From an uncultured Eubacteriales bacterium (lineage in GTDB: Bacteria > Bacillota_A > Clostridia > Lachnospirales > Cellulosilyticaceae), in assembly GCA_900556665.1 (NCBI GenBank), contig USPX01000142.1, forward strand, positions 1 through 5,651: a DNA stretch of 5,651 nt, in the 5' to 3' direction. Below, piece by piece: positions 1 to 5,651 of the stretch (position 1 is its first letter; each line of letters opens with the position of its first letter). The notes beneath the pieces are model-generated. The model made no database searches. It worked only from the letters and a program-made list of their open reading frames with translations, and was not told where the DNA came from. The position numbers and the translations under genes were made by a program.

Positions 1-90
1 AGTATATTAATACTATAAATACATCAAGCTCTATACTTACTATCAAGATAATTACATTAACTTTTTTCTTTTATTCTCTCCTAAGTTGCC
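1..90 (-). other. Possible start of a downstream minus-strand gene, cut by the window edge
   Basis: About 28 bases past the stop of the anchored coiled-coil gene, the minus strand carries AGGAGAGAAT at 82-73. This is nearly the same string as that gene's own ribosome-binding site. Just after it, one frame opens following a TAA and stays open to the left edge, reading KKKVNVIILIVSIELDVFIV and on, which is hydrophobic enough for a membrane-protein start. No ATG or GTG occurs in this frame. The only conventional start is a TTG at 46-44, about 31 bases from the AGGAG, which is too far for normal initiation. No terminator is visible after the upstream gene, so read-through into a second gene is plausible. 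A chance open frame in AT-rich DNA is equally possible. Confidence 0.2.
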
Positions 91-110
91 ACACTCTCTT
101 TTCTTATTTG

Positions 111-1709
111 CTAGTCTACCAGCTTCACCTGCACACGCCCTATACTTAAAAGTTGTTGAATCTCTACTGCCTGCACATCTAACTTTTCTGCATAGTTTTC
201 ACGCTCTACTGCAATATTTCTAAGTTCACTATCTACTGCTTCATAGCCATTTTCTTCTTTAATAGCTGCAATCTTAGCTTCAATGGCAGCAATTTCACTA
301 CGAATATTCTTTACAGCATTTACTTTAGCCTCACGTTGCTGCTGAAGTGTTGCGATTTGATCTAATTGACTTTGTGATACTTCTACATAATATGGATATT
401 CATTTCCTCTATTATTCACCTTAGTACCTTGTAATGTAATATTCACATAGTACACCCCTGGTGTTGAGAATTGGCTTGTTGTAAGTTTAATAATATACTT
501 TTGACTAGATGGTTTGAAGTTACCAAATAATCCTGTGGTAGGAATAGACGCTTCATACTCCCCATCTCCATAAGCCTTTTCAATATAAAGTGCCATATAG
601 GCATATCCTGTCAAACTGCTAAGTTTATTTTCTATCTCACTTACAGCTGCTTGTGCTTTTTTAAGCTCTACTTCTTTTGCTTCAATATTCTTTTTAGGCT
701 CATTAAGTTGTAATTCTATAGCTTGCTTTTTATTCTTAAGATCTACTTCTTTATTATCAAGCTCACTATATTGCTTACGAATTAAATGTACTTCGCTATA
801 CATATTGTTAAAGCTTGTATATGTTTTTGTGTCTATAATATTATTACGATTTAAGAATTCCATTAATTCCTTAAGTGTTTCAAGCTGAATTGGACTAGTC
901 TTTAACTTAGCAAAAATCATTGCTTTTGCTTTCTCTGGTGCTAGTTTCTTGAAAATAGTATCTTTCTTTTGCGCTAATGTAATCTCTGGCACCTTTGCAG
1001 GTTCCGAGGCTACAGTCACTGCTTGTGTAGTTTCTGTATTTACTGACTGCTGCCCTTTATCTACTTTTAATTGCTCATTATTTGGCGTATCTACGTTTGT
1101 TGCTTCCTCAGCACTTGACTGCTTCTCATCACCATAAACTAAGAGTCCATATACATCGAAGTTAAATTTATTTAATATTAATTGCTTTGGATAAATACTT
1201 GTAATTTTGTAAAGTTCATCCACAAACTCATCATTTAAAGTTGTTTTATCTTTAAAATAGCTTGCCAACATTTCATCTACCATGACTTCATCTAAACGTT
1301 TAAAATATCCAGCATAAACTTCATTATCTAGGTTATCTAATAAAGTATCTGTTAATATGTTTTTATTTGCAAAAAATAAATTACGCTTATTATATTGTTT
1401 AATGATGTCCTCCTGAATTTCTGGTATAAACTCAGTAAAATGTCCTTCAAAAAAACCTTTTGTTTGGTCACTCATATCTTGTAACAAGTACTCCACGCCT
1501 TGTGAAAAATACCAGCCATCTTGTTTCTTAGTACTTTTAAGATCACGTTCCATTAGTTCTATAACAGCTGGTGTATTTGCTTGCATTTTATAACTCATAA
1601 GTTGGAATAACTTTATATTGGCTGTTATCACGCCTGCAAGTAGGGCAATAGATAAACCGCTTACTATAATCCACTTGTATCTCTTTAATGCCTCTTTAAA
1701 TTTTCCCAT
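111..1709 (-). CDS. Membrane-anchored coiled-coil protein of unknown function (532 aa)
   Basis: I do not recognise this protein. It starts at an ATG with AAGGAG five bases upstream. After a basic N-terminus (MGKFKEALKRYK) there is one hydrophobic segment at about residues 13-38 with no clear signal-peptidase or lipobox site, so it is probably a signal anchor with the rest outside the membrane. Residues 45-190 are mixed, mostly helical-looking and rich in acidic and aromatic residues. Residues 194-245 are a Ser/Thr/Gln/Ala/Val-rich linker with low complexity. Residues 245-305 look like a small helical domain. Heptad-like, Lys/Glu-rich coiled coil follows at about 305-366. A Tyr/Gly/Thr-rich, beta-looking segment with many aromatics spans 368-445, and a second coiled coil spans about 448-520. 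The two helical arms could fold back on each other with the beta segment at the tip. It is transcribed divergently from the yjiH-family gene from a promoter at 1817-1845. An envelope or scaffold role is inference only. Confidence 0.85.
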   Translation of the reverse strand: MGKFKEALKRYKWIIVSGLSIALLAGVITANIKLFQLMSYKMQANTPAVIELMERDLKSTKKQDGWYFSQGVEYLLQDMSDQTKGFFEGHFTEFIPEIQEDIIKQYNKRNLFFANKNILTDTLLDNLDNEVYAGYFKRLDEVMVDEMLASYFKDKTTLNDEFVDELYKITSIYPKQLILNKFNFDVYGLLVYGDEKQSSAEEATNVDTPNNEQLKVDKGQQSVNTETTQAVTVASEPAKVPEITLAQKKDTIFKKLAPEKAKAMIFAKLKTSPIQLETLKELMEFLNRNNIIDTKTYTSFNNMYSEVHLIRKQYSELDNKEVDLKNKKQAIELQLNEPKKNIEAKEVELKKAQAAVSEIENKLSSLTGYAYMALYIEKAYGDGEYEASIPTTGLFGNFKPSSQKYIIKLTTSQFSTPGVYYVNITLQGTKVNNRGNEYPYYVEVSQSQLDQIATLQQQREAKVNAVKNIRSEIAAIEAKIAAIKEENGYEAVDSELRNIAVERENYAEKLDVQAVEIQQLLSIGRVQVKLVD

Positions 1710-1712
1710 ATT

Positions 1713-1720
1713 CTCTCCTT
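1713..1720 (-). promoter_or_regulatory. Ribosome-binding site of the coiled-coil gene
   Basis: On the minus strand the sequence reads AAGGAGAG, with five bases between AAGGAG and the ATG. This near-perfect Shine-Dalgarno match at ideal spacing fixes the start at 1709. Confidence 0.85.
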
Positions 1721-1816
1721 ATATAGATTAGTATTTTTACAAATTGTACTATGCTGCTGTTTCTAACTACAAACTATATTTTATAATTGTTTTATATAAT
1801 TCATTTCGACTCCTAT

Positions 1817-1845
1817 ATTATAAAATAAACATCATAGGATTACAA
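1817..1845 (-). promoter_or_regulatory. SigA-type promoter for the coiled-coil gene
   Basis: On the minus strand there is a perfect -10 TATAAT (1822-1817) and a -35 TTGTAA (1845-1840, four of six consensus bases), 17 bases apart. Transcription would begin near 1810 and give a leader of about 100 bases before the ATG at 1709. A weaker second pair lies closer to the gene: TTGTAG at 1772-1767 and TACAAT at 1748-1743, 18 bases apart. The leader shows no recognised riboswitch. Chance -10 matches are common in DNA this AT-rich, but the correct spacing to a -35 favours the first pair. Confidence 0.55.
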
Positions 1846-1983
1846 TTTTTTCAAACTTCCCTCTAGCTTTTAGAAAAATAAGGGTTTTATATTTATACGA
1901 TTTTTTTATGTACGCCTATAACCTTGTATTTTATATCTAACTGCTTTATTCTTATTATGTTCTGTTTTGCAATATTCTTTCCT

Positions 1984-2021
1984 GAGTATGGTCATCCTTT
2001 CTTTTAGACCATACTCTTTTT
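1984..2021 (+). terminator. Rho-independent terminator on the plus strand with no obvious gene before it
   Basis: GAGTATGGTC (1984-1993) pairs perfectly with GACCATACTC (2007-2016) around a 13-base loop, and TTTTT follows on the plus strand. On the minus strand the flank is CAGGAAAG, with no U-tract, so it points in the plus direction only. The gene to its left runs on the minus strand, and the predicted yjiH promoter lies about 90 bases downstream. The hairpin therefore does not end any gene I can see. It may end a small RNA, block antisense or read-through transcription, or be left over from a lost gene. Confidence 0.65.
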
Positions 2022-2110
2022 ATTGATATTTACTCAAACTTTTCAATATAAACCAAACTGCGCAACGCTGCATAACAACTCACTAAATTGAATAATTATG
2101 TAATTTGTTG

Positions 2111-2139
2111 TTGTACTTTTATGTTAATTCATATATAAT
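2111..2139 (+). promoter_or_regulatory. SigA-type promoter for the yjiH-family gene
   Basis: There is a perfect -10 TATAAT at 2134-2139. Exactly 17 bases upstream is TTGTAC at 2111-2116, which matches the -35 consensus only in its TTG. Transcription would begin near 2146, giving a leader of about 45 bases before the ATG at 2191. An imperfect inverted repeat (2074-2112) reaches into the -35 element. Confidence 0.5.
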
Positions 2140-2172
2140 AAATTGTACTTAATAGATATAAATATTTTCATT

Positions 2173-2179
2173 AAAGGGG
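2173..2179 (+). promoter_or_regulatory. Ribosome-binding site that decides the yjiH start
   Basis: AAAGGGG lies 11 bases before the ATG at 2191. It lies inside the longer open frame that begins with a TTG at 2143. That TTG has no Shine-Dalgarno sequence and falls at or before the predicted transcription start, so 2191 is the better start. Confidence 0.65.
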
Positions 2180-2190
2180 CTTTCAATAAT

Positions 2191-3555
2191 ATGCATAATA
2201 CACATAAACAACATGCGCTACTTAAGTTTATTGTACCATCCTTAATAGGTATCTTTTTATTCATGGTACCTTTTCCAAAAGACGGTTCAATTACAATTCC
2301 AGTAGCTATACTTTCTAAAAGTTTACAAAACCTATTATCAAATTATATACCAAGTATTTTATTCATACTTGTTTTACTATCAACAGTAGGTACTTTAGTC
2401 ACTAAGTTATTTAAACCTAAATTCATCACAAATAATCAATTTTTATATAGTTTATTTAATCCATCATGGCTTTGGGCTGTAGTACGTTTATTAGGCTTTA
2501 TCTTTATTAGCCTGATCTTACTTGCTTCTAACGACATGTTACCTAATATTCCAGTGGTAGAAATGATTGTTTCTAGTGATACAGGCTCAATGGTAATGAA
2601 TGACTTGCTCCCTGTATTATTTACAATCTTCCTCTTTGCCGGATTATTTTTACCATTACTTTTAAACTTTGGTTTATTAGAATTTATTGGTGCTTTACTT
2701 GTTAAAATTATGCGTCCTGTATTTAACTTACCTGGCCGCTCGGCTATTGACTGTATCGCTTCTTGGTTAGGTGATGGTACAATCGGTGTCCTTCTTACAA
2801 GTAAACAATACGAAGACGGCTTCTATACTCAAAGAGAAGCTGCCGTTATCGGAACTACTTTCTCACTTGTATCTATTACATTTAGTTTAGTCGTTATTAA
2901 TACAGTAGGTCTTGGAGATATGTTCATCCCATTCTATTTAACAGTAACATTTGCAAGTTTAGTAGCAGCTATTATTTTACCTAAACTTCCACCCCTCTCA
3001 AATAAAAAAGATATTTTATTTGATGGTTCAACACCTAAGGTAGTAGATGAAGTACACAGCATAAAGCTTAGCCAAAGCTTAAATGCAGCAGTTGAAACAG
3101 CTGAAAAACAGAATCTATTTGAGTGTATTGTAGTAGATGGTATTAAAAATGTTATCGATATGTGGCTTGGTGTAATTCCTGTTGTTATGGGAATCGGGAC
3201 TATTGCCTTAATCTTAGCAACTTATACACCACTCTTTAGAGTACTCGGCTTACCTTTCGTACCAGTTTTAAATTTACTTGGTGTCCCAGAAGCTGTGGCA
3301 GCTTCTCAAACACTTATTGCAGGATTTGCAGATATGTTACTTCCATCTATTATGGCAGCTAACATTGAAAGTGATATGACAAGATTCATTGTAGCCAGTG
3401 TCTCTGTATCACAGCTTATCTACTTATCAGAAGTAGGTGCACTCTTACTTGGATCTAAAATCCCAGTAAAATTAAGTGAGTTATTTATTATCTTCTTAGA
3501 AAGAACACTTGTAACATTACCAATCATTGCAGTAATTGCACATATGATTTTCTAA
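2191..3555 (+). CDS. yjiH: YjiH family membrane protein with nucleoside-recognition (Gate) domain
   Basis: This is a polytopic inner-membrane protein of 454 residues, close to the usual size of Gram-positive YjiH-family proteins. The sequence shows about ten hydrophobic segments, roughly at 12-28, 52-72, 92-114, 139-170, 192-204, 218-238, 244-264, 322-347, 352-375, 395-420 and 427-450. Residues 181-230 carry the family's Gate-like signature: PGRSAIDCIASWLGDGT, then a LLTSKQY segment, YTQREAA and GTTFSLVSI. A soluble loop spans about 265-315. A second half (322-450) with FADMLLPSI and SEVGALLLG resembles the partner part that is encoded separately as YjiG in enterobacteria; that parallel is inference. 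Gate domains occur in NupC-type nucleoside transporters, FeoB and the spore maturation proteins, but the substrate of YjiH proteins is not established. The gene appears monocistronic, with its own promoter and a terminator about 12 bases after the stop. The open frame extends upstream to a TTG at 2143, which I reject as the start. Confidence 0.85.
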   Translation: MHNTHKQHALLKFIVPSLIGIFLFMVPFPKDGSITIPVAILSKSLQNLLSNYIPSILFILVLLSTVGTLVTKLFKPKFITNNQFLYSLFNPSWLWAVVRLLGFIFISLILLASNDMLPNIPVVEMIVSSDTGSMVMNDLLPVLFTIFLFAGLFLPLLLNFGLLEFIGALLVKIMRPVFNLPGRSAIDCIASWLGDGTIGVLLTSKQYEDGFYTQREAAVIGTTFSLVSITFSLVVINTVGLGDMFIPFYLTVTFASLVAAIILPKLPPLSNKKDILFDGSTPKVVDEVHSIKLSQSLNAAVETAEKQNLFECIVVDGIKNVIDMWLGVIPVVMGIGTIALILATYTPLFRVLGLPFVPVLNLLGVPEAVAASQTLIAGFADMLLPSIMAANIESDMTRFIVASVSVSQLIYLSEVGALLLGSKIPVKLSELFIIFLERTLVTLPIIAVIAHMIF

Positions 3556-3567
3556 GAAATATACAAT

Positions 3568-3614
3568 AAAGGAGGTAGCGTAAAACTATAATTGTTCTTA
3601 CGCTACCTCCTTTT
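3568..3614 (+). terminator. Terminator of the yjiH-family gene, probably bidirectional
   Basis: A perfect 16-bp stem pairs AAAGGAGGTAGCGTAA (3568-3583) with 3598-3613 around a 14-base loop, starting 12 bases after the yjiH stop. The plus-strand arm ends in TTTT followed by G. Read on the minus strand the stem ends in CTTTATTGT, so it may also catch read-through from pyk. Confidence 0.8.
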
Positions 3615-3704
3615 GTAACCTTCTAATTAATTTTTGCTTTTCAATTTATTAAATGTCTTAGATTGTCATTATTCTTAAACATAATTATCACAATAAATAT
3701 GCAT

Positions 3705-3741
3705 AAAAAAACCTTACTTAGTTACTGCTAAGTAAGGTTTT
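3705..3741 (-). terminator. Rho-independent terminator of pyk
   Basis: A perfect 14-bp stem (3728-3741 with 3708-3721) closes on a 6-base loop. On the minus strand it is followed by seven consecutive T residues. It begins 11 bases after the pyk stop codon, which is the textbook arrangement for a strong intrinsic terminator. Confidence 0.92.
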
Positions 3742-3752
3742 CATTATCTATA

Positions 3753-5492
3753 TTAGTTGCTAGCTACGATTCCACGAGCTGCATCTACTGTTACAACTGA
3801 TCCTGATTTAAGGATTTCTGTTGCATGGTGAGCACCGATGATTACTGGAATATCAAGTGCAAGACCAACGATAGCTGCATGTGAGTTTAAGCCTTCGTTT
3901 TCTGTGATGATACCTGCTGCACTTCTAAGAAGTGGTAATAACTCGTTAGTTGTTTGAGAAATTACAAGGATATCTCCTTCGTTGAAGTTATCAAGAGCTT
4001 CTTGTACGTTGTTTGCTACGCAAAGGTTACCACAAGCTGTTTTTGTCCCAATTCCTGTCCCAGAAATTAAAACATCACCAATGATATCAACTTTGATCAT
4101 ATTAGTTGTTCCTGATACACCTACTGGCACACCACTTGTGATAACAACTAATTCACCATTTGAAACCATTCCTGATCTTTCTGCACATTTTAATGCATCT
4201 GAGAATAAGTCTTCAGAGCTGCTGTGTTCTTCGATTAAGATAGGTCTTACACCCCATACTAACGCCATGTGACGGTATGTGTTTTCAGATGTTGTACATC
4301 CAAGGATTGGTGAAAGTGGTCTAAACTTAGAAATCATTCTAGCTGTTCTACCTGATTTTGTTACTGTAACGATAGCTGCTGCATTTAAGTCATGTGCTGT
4401 AGTACATGTTGCATGAGAAATAGCTGTTGTTACATTTGTATGTCCTTCGTTTCCTTTTTGTTTGAAACGTTTTACATAATCGATATCTGCTTCTGTTTTA
4501 AGTGCAATTTTTACCATTGTTTGAACAGATTCTACTGGATATAAACCAGCTGCTGTTTCACCTGATAACATAATCGCACTTGTTCCATCATAGATCGCAT
4601 TAGCTACGTCACTGATTTCAGCTCTTGTAGCACGTGGGTTTTTCATCATTGAATCTAACATTTGTGTAGCTGTAATAACTTGTTTTCCAGCTGCTGTTGT
4701 TTTCTTAATGATCATTTTTTGAATAGCTGGTACTTCTTCACCAGGAATTTCAACACCCATGTCTCCACGAGCAACCATGATACCGTCAGATACACGGATA
4801 ATTTCATCGATGTTATTTACACCTTCACGGTTTTCGATTTTAGAGATGATATTGATTGAGTGACAGTTATGTTCTTCAAGGATTTTTCTAATTTCAAGAA
4901 CGTCATCTGCACATCTTACGAAAGATGCTGCAATAAAGTCATACCCTGTTTGAATACCGAAGATAATATCTGCTCTGTCTTTTTCACTTAAGTAAGGCAT
5001 TGAAAGGCGTGTTTGTGGTAAGTTAACACCTTTGTTATTTGATAAGTTTCCACTGTTAAGTACTTTACAAACGATATCTGTTTCATCTACAGAGATAACT
5101 GATAACTCAATAAGACCGTCATCAAGTAAGATTGGTGTCCCCACTTCAACGTCTTTTGGTAGTTGTTTATAAGTAATACTTACGATTTCTTGTGTTCCTT
5201 CTACATCTCTTGATGTAAGTGTAAATTGGTCCCCTTTGTTAAGTGTAATTTTACCTTCTTTAAATTGACACACACGCACTTCTGGACCTTTTGTATCTAA
5301 TAAAGCTGCGATTGGTAAGCCTAATTCTTCTCTGAATTTAACAATTCTATCAAAGTTAGCTTTGTGTGTTTCATGTGTTCCATGAGAGAAGTTGAATCTT
5401 GCTACATCCATCCCCTCTAACATTAATTGTTTTAAAATATTGTCGTCTTGTGTTGATGGACCTAGTGTACATACAATTTTTGTTTTTCTCAT
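3753..5492 (-). CDS. pyk: Pyruvate kinase with C-terminal PEP-utiliser domain
   Basis: Pyruvate kinase is cytoplasmic and transfers phosphate from phosphoenolpyruvate to ADP, making ATP and pyruvate in the last step of glycolysis. The 579-residue protein starts with MRKTKIVCTLGPST, as family members do. Visible active-site parts are ARFNFSHG (31-38, with Arg32), DTKGPEVR (66-73), SKIENREG (217-224, catalytic Lys218, metal ligand Glu220), ARGDMGVEIPGEE (241-253, Asp244), TATQMLDSM (274-282, Thr276) and SGETAAGLYPVE (310-321). Glu71 is the residue type found in potassium-dependent enzymes. The B domain is about 71-165 and the regulatory C domain about 350-473. Residues 475-579 form the extra swivelling PEP-utiliser domain of Bacillus/Clostridium enzymes, with GLNSHAAIVG around His538. 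The start at 5492 is chosen because homology begins there. The upstream in-frame GTG at 5591 lies before the promoter's -10. The gene has its own promoter and terminator, so it is probably monocistronic. Confidence 0.97.
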   Translation of the reverse strand: MRKTKIVCTLGPSTQDDNILKQLMLEGMDVARFNFSHGTHETHKANFDRIVKFREELGLPIAALLDTKGPEVRVCQFKEGKITLNKGDQFTLTSRDVEGTQEIVSITYKQLPKDVEVGTPILLDDGLIELSVISVDETDIVCKVLNSGNLSNNKGVNLPQTRLSMPYLSEKDRADIIFGIQTGYDFIAASFVRCADDVLEIRKILEEHNCHSINIISKIENREGVNNIDEIIRVSDGIMVARGDMGVEIPGEEVPAIQKMIIKKTTAAGKQVITATQMLDSMMKNPRATRAEISDVANAIYDGTSAIMLSGETAAGLYPVESVQTMVKIALKTEADIDYVKRFKQKGNEGHTNVTTAISHATCTTAHDLNAAAIVTVTKSGRTARMISKFRPLSPILGCTTSENTYRHMALVWGVRPILIEEHSSSEDLFSDALKCAERSGMVSNGELVVITSGVPVGVSGTTNMIKVDIIGDVLISGTGIGTKTACGNLCVANNVQEALDNFNEGDILVISQTTNELLPLLRSAAGIITENEGLNSHAAIVGLALDIPVIIGAHHATEILKSGSVVTVDAARGIVASN

Positions 5493-5507
5493 ATTAGTCT
5501 TTCTAGT

Positions 5508-5516
5508 CTCCTCTTT
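5508..5516 (-). promoter_or_regulatory. Ribosome-binding site of pyk, unusually far from the start
   Basis: The minus strand reads AAAGAGGAG, ending 15 bases before the ATG at 5492. That is longer than the usual 5-10 bases. No other start codon lies between, and the protein homology starts exactly at this ATG, so the start still stands. Confidence 0.6.
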
Positions 5517-5570
5517 AAGATTTTGCTTCGTAATATGCTTATGTTGCATTTTAGGCGCATTTTCGTGCTT

Positions 5571-5599
5571 ATTATACCATATACTTCTCACAATTTACA
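5571..5599 (-). promoter_or_regulatory. Extended -10 promoter of pyk
   Basis: The minus strand carries TATAAT (5576-5571) preceded by TGG, which makes a perfect extended -10. The -35 position (5599-5594, TGTAAA, 18-base spacer) matches the consensus at only three positions, as is common for extended -10 promoters. Transcription would begin near 5564, leaving a leader of about 70 bases. A 17-bp imperfect palindrome (5595-5611) overlaps the -35 region. Confidence 0.7.
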
Positions 5600-5611
5600 T
5601 AGCTTATGCAA
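5595..5611. promoter_or_regulatory. Operator-like imperfect palindrome upstream of pyk
   Basis: On the plus strand TTACATA-GCT-TATGCAA forms two 7-base arms that pair at six of seven positions around a 3-base centre. The centre lies about 39 bases upstream of the predicted pyk transcription start and overlaps a weak -35. It does not match the usual CcpA, Rex or CRP consensus. A regulator site is inference. Confidence 0.35.
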
Positions 5612-5651
5612 TATAAAATGCTTCTTGAGAATTAACATTTTATTCTATATT

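Larger units (their letters stand above)
1710..2190. other. Divergent intergenic region without a convincing gene
   Basis: This 481-base AT-rich stretch separates the two divergent genes. I can support a minus-strand promoter (1817-1845), a plus-strand promoter (2111-2139), the yjiH ribosome-binding site (2173-2179) and a plus-strand terminator hairpin (1984-2021). Only very short open frames occur: a 7-codon one on the minus strand at 1804-1784, a 10-codon one on the plus strand at 1908, and a 29-codon one on the minus strand at 1995-1906. None has a well-spaced ribosome-binding site that would also lie inside a predicted transcript. I recognise no riboswitch or known RNA family here. A small RNA ending at the 1984-2021 hairpin remains possible. 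Confidence 0.6.

Noticed and set aside
949..1137. Plus-strand open frame of 62 codons inside the coiled-coil gene
   Set aside because: It is antisense to the low-complexity linker of a convincing gene. Its Cys/Ser/Phe-rich translation looks like an antisense artefact and no ribosome-binding site is evident.
1784..1804. Minus-strand 7-codon frame MNYIKQL as a leader peptide
   Set aside because: Its AGGAG lies at 1814-1810, on the predicted transcription start (about 1810), so the site would be mostly missing from the transcript. No attenuator hairpin follows it.
1906..1995. Minus-strand 29-codon basic open frame in the intergenic region
   Set aside because: Its only purine-rich stretch (GAAAGG) abuts the ATG with no spacing. 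It begins inside the loop of the plus-strand terminator, and the length is expected by chance.
2143..2190. TTG at 2143 as the start of the yjiH-family protein
   Set aside because: It has no Shine-Dalgarno sequence and falls about where transcription is predicted to begin. The ATG at 2191 has AAAGGGG upstream, and its N-terminus leads straight into the first membrane segment.
3592..3618. TTG start with an 8-codon frame after the AAAGGAGG in the yjiH terminator
   Set aside because: The spacing is 16 bases, the peptide is tiny and the sequence is fully explained as a terminator hairpin.
3615..3700. AT-rich gap between the two convergent terminators
   Set aside because: I found no open frame, hairpin or promoter there; it looks like plain spacer.
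3982..4272. Plus-strand open frame of 96 codons inside pyk
   Set aside because: It lies wholly antisense to the well-conserved C-terminal part of pyruvate kinase. It resembles no family I know.
4662..4859. Plus-strand open frame of 65 codons inside pyk
   Set aside because: It is antisense to the catalytic core of pyruvate kinase and its composition is typical of a shadow frame.
5577..5590. TTGTGAG-type half site upstream of pyk as a Rex redox operator
   Set aside because: Only one half of the Rex palindrome is present; the matching TCACAA half is absent at the right spacing.
5392..5616. Plus-strand open frame of 74 codons over the pyk start and promoter
   Set aside because: It is hydrophobic only because it is antisense to the pyk N-terminus and leader. 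It has no ribosome-binding site and would cross the pyk promoter.

Overview
The window is AT-rich and compact. Its genes, ribosome-binding sites of the AAGGAG type and U-tailed hairpin terminators look like those of a low-GC Gram-positive bacterium. The clostridial form of pyruvate kinase (with the extra C-terminal PEP-utiliser domain) and a full-length YjiH-type Gate membrane protein suggest the class Clostridia, perhaps a Lachnospirales relative. That placement is inference, because no rRNA or species-specific marker is present.

Layout, left to right. Positions 1-110 lie downstream of the first gene; they hold an SD-like motif and a short open frame running off the left edge, which may be the start of another minus-strand gene. 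A minus-strand gene (111-1709) encodes an unrecognised 532-residue membrane-anchored protein with two coiled-coil arms around a beta-rich insert. A 481-base divergent intergenic region follows (1710-2190). It contains a good minus-strand promoter for the anchored protein, a good plus-strand promoter for the next gene, and between them a plus-strand terminator with no obvious gene in front of it. The plus-strand yjiH-family gene (start judged to be 2191, end 3555) encodes a polytopic membrane protein with the nucleoside-recognition (Gate) signature. It ends in a 16-bp hairpin. The minus-strand pyk gene (5492 to 3753) converges on it and has its own strong terminator at 3705-3741. pyk has an extended -10 promoter at 5571-5576 and a palindrome at its -35 region.

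The three genes do not form one operon: they sit divergent, then convergent, each with its own signals. pyk is a core glycolytic gene. The other two encode membrane or envelope proteins of unknown role, and nothing here links them functionally to pyruvate kinase. I see no mobile element, CRISPR array, tRNA or rRNA. The window is mostly ordinary. The least explained items are the coiled-coil envelope protein, the orphan terminator in the divergent region and the palindrome upstream of pyk.
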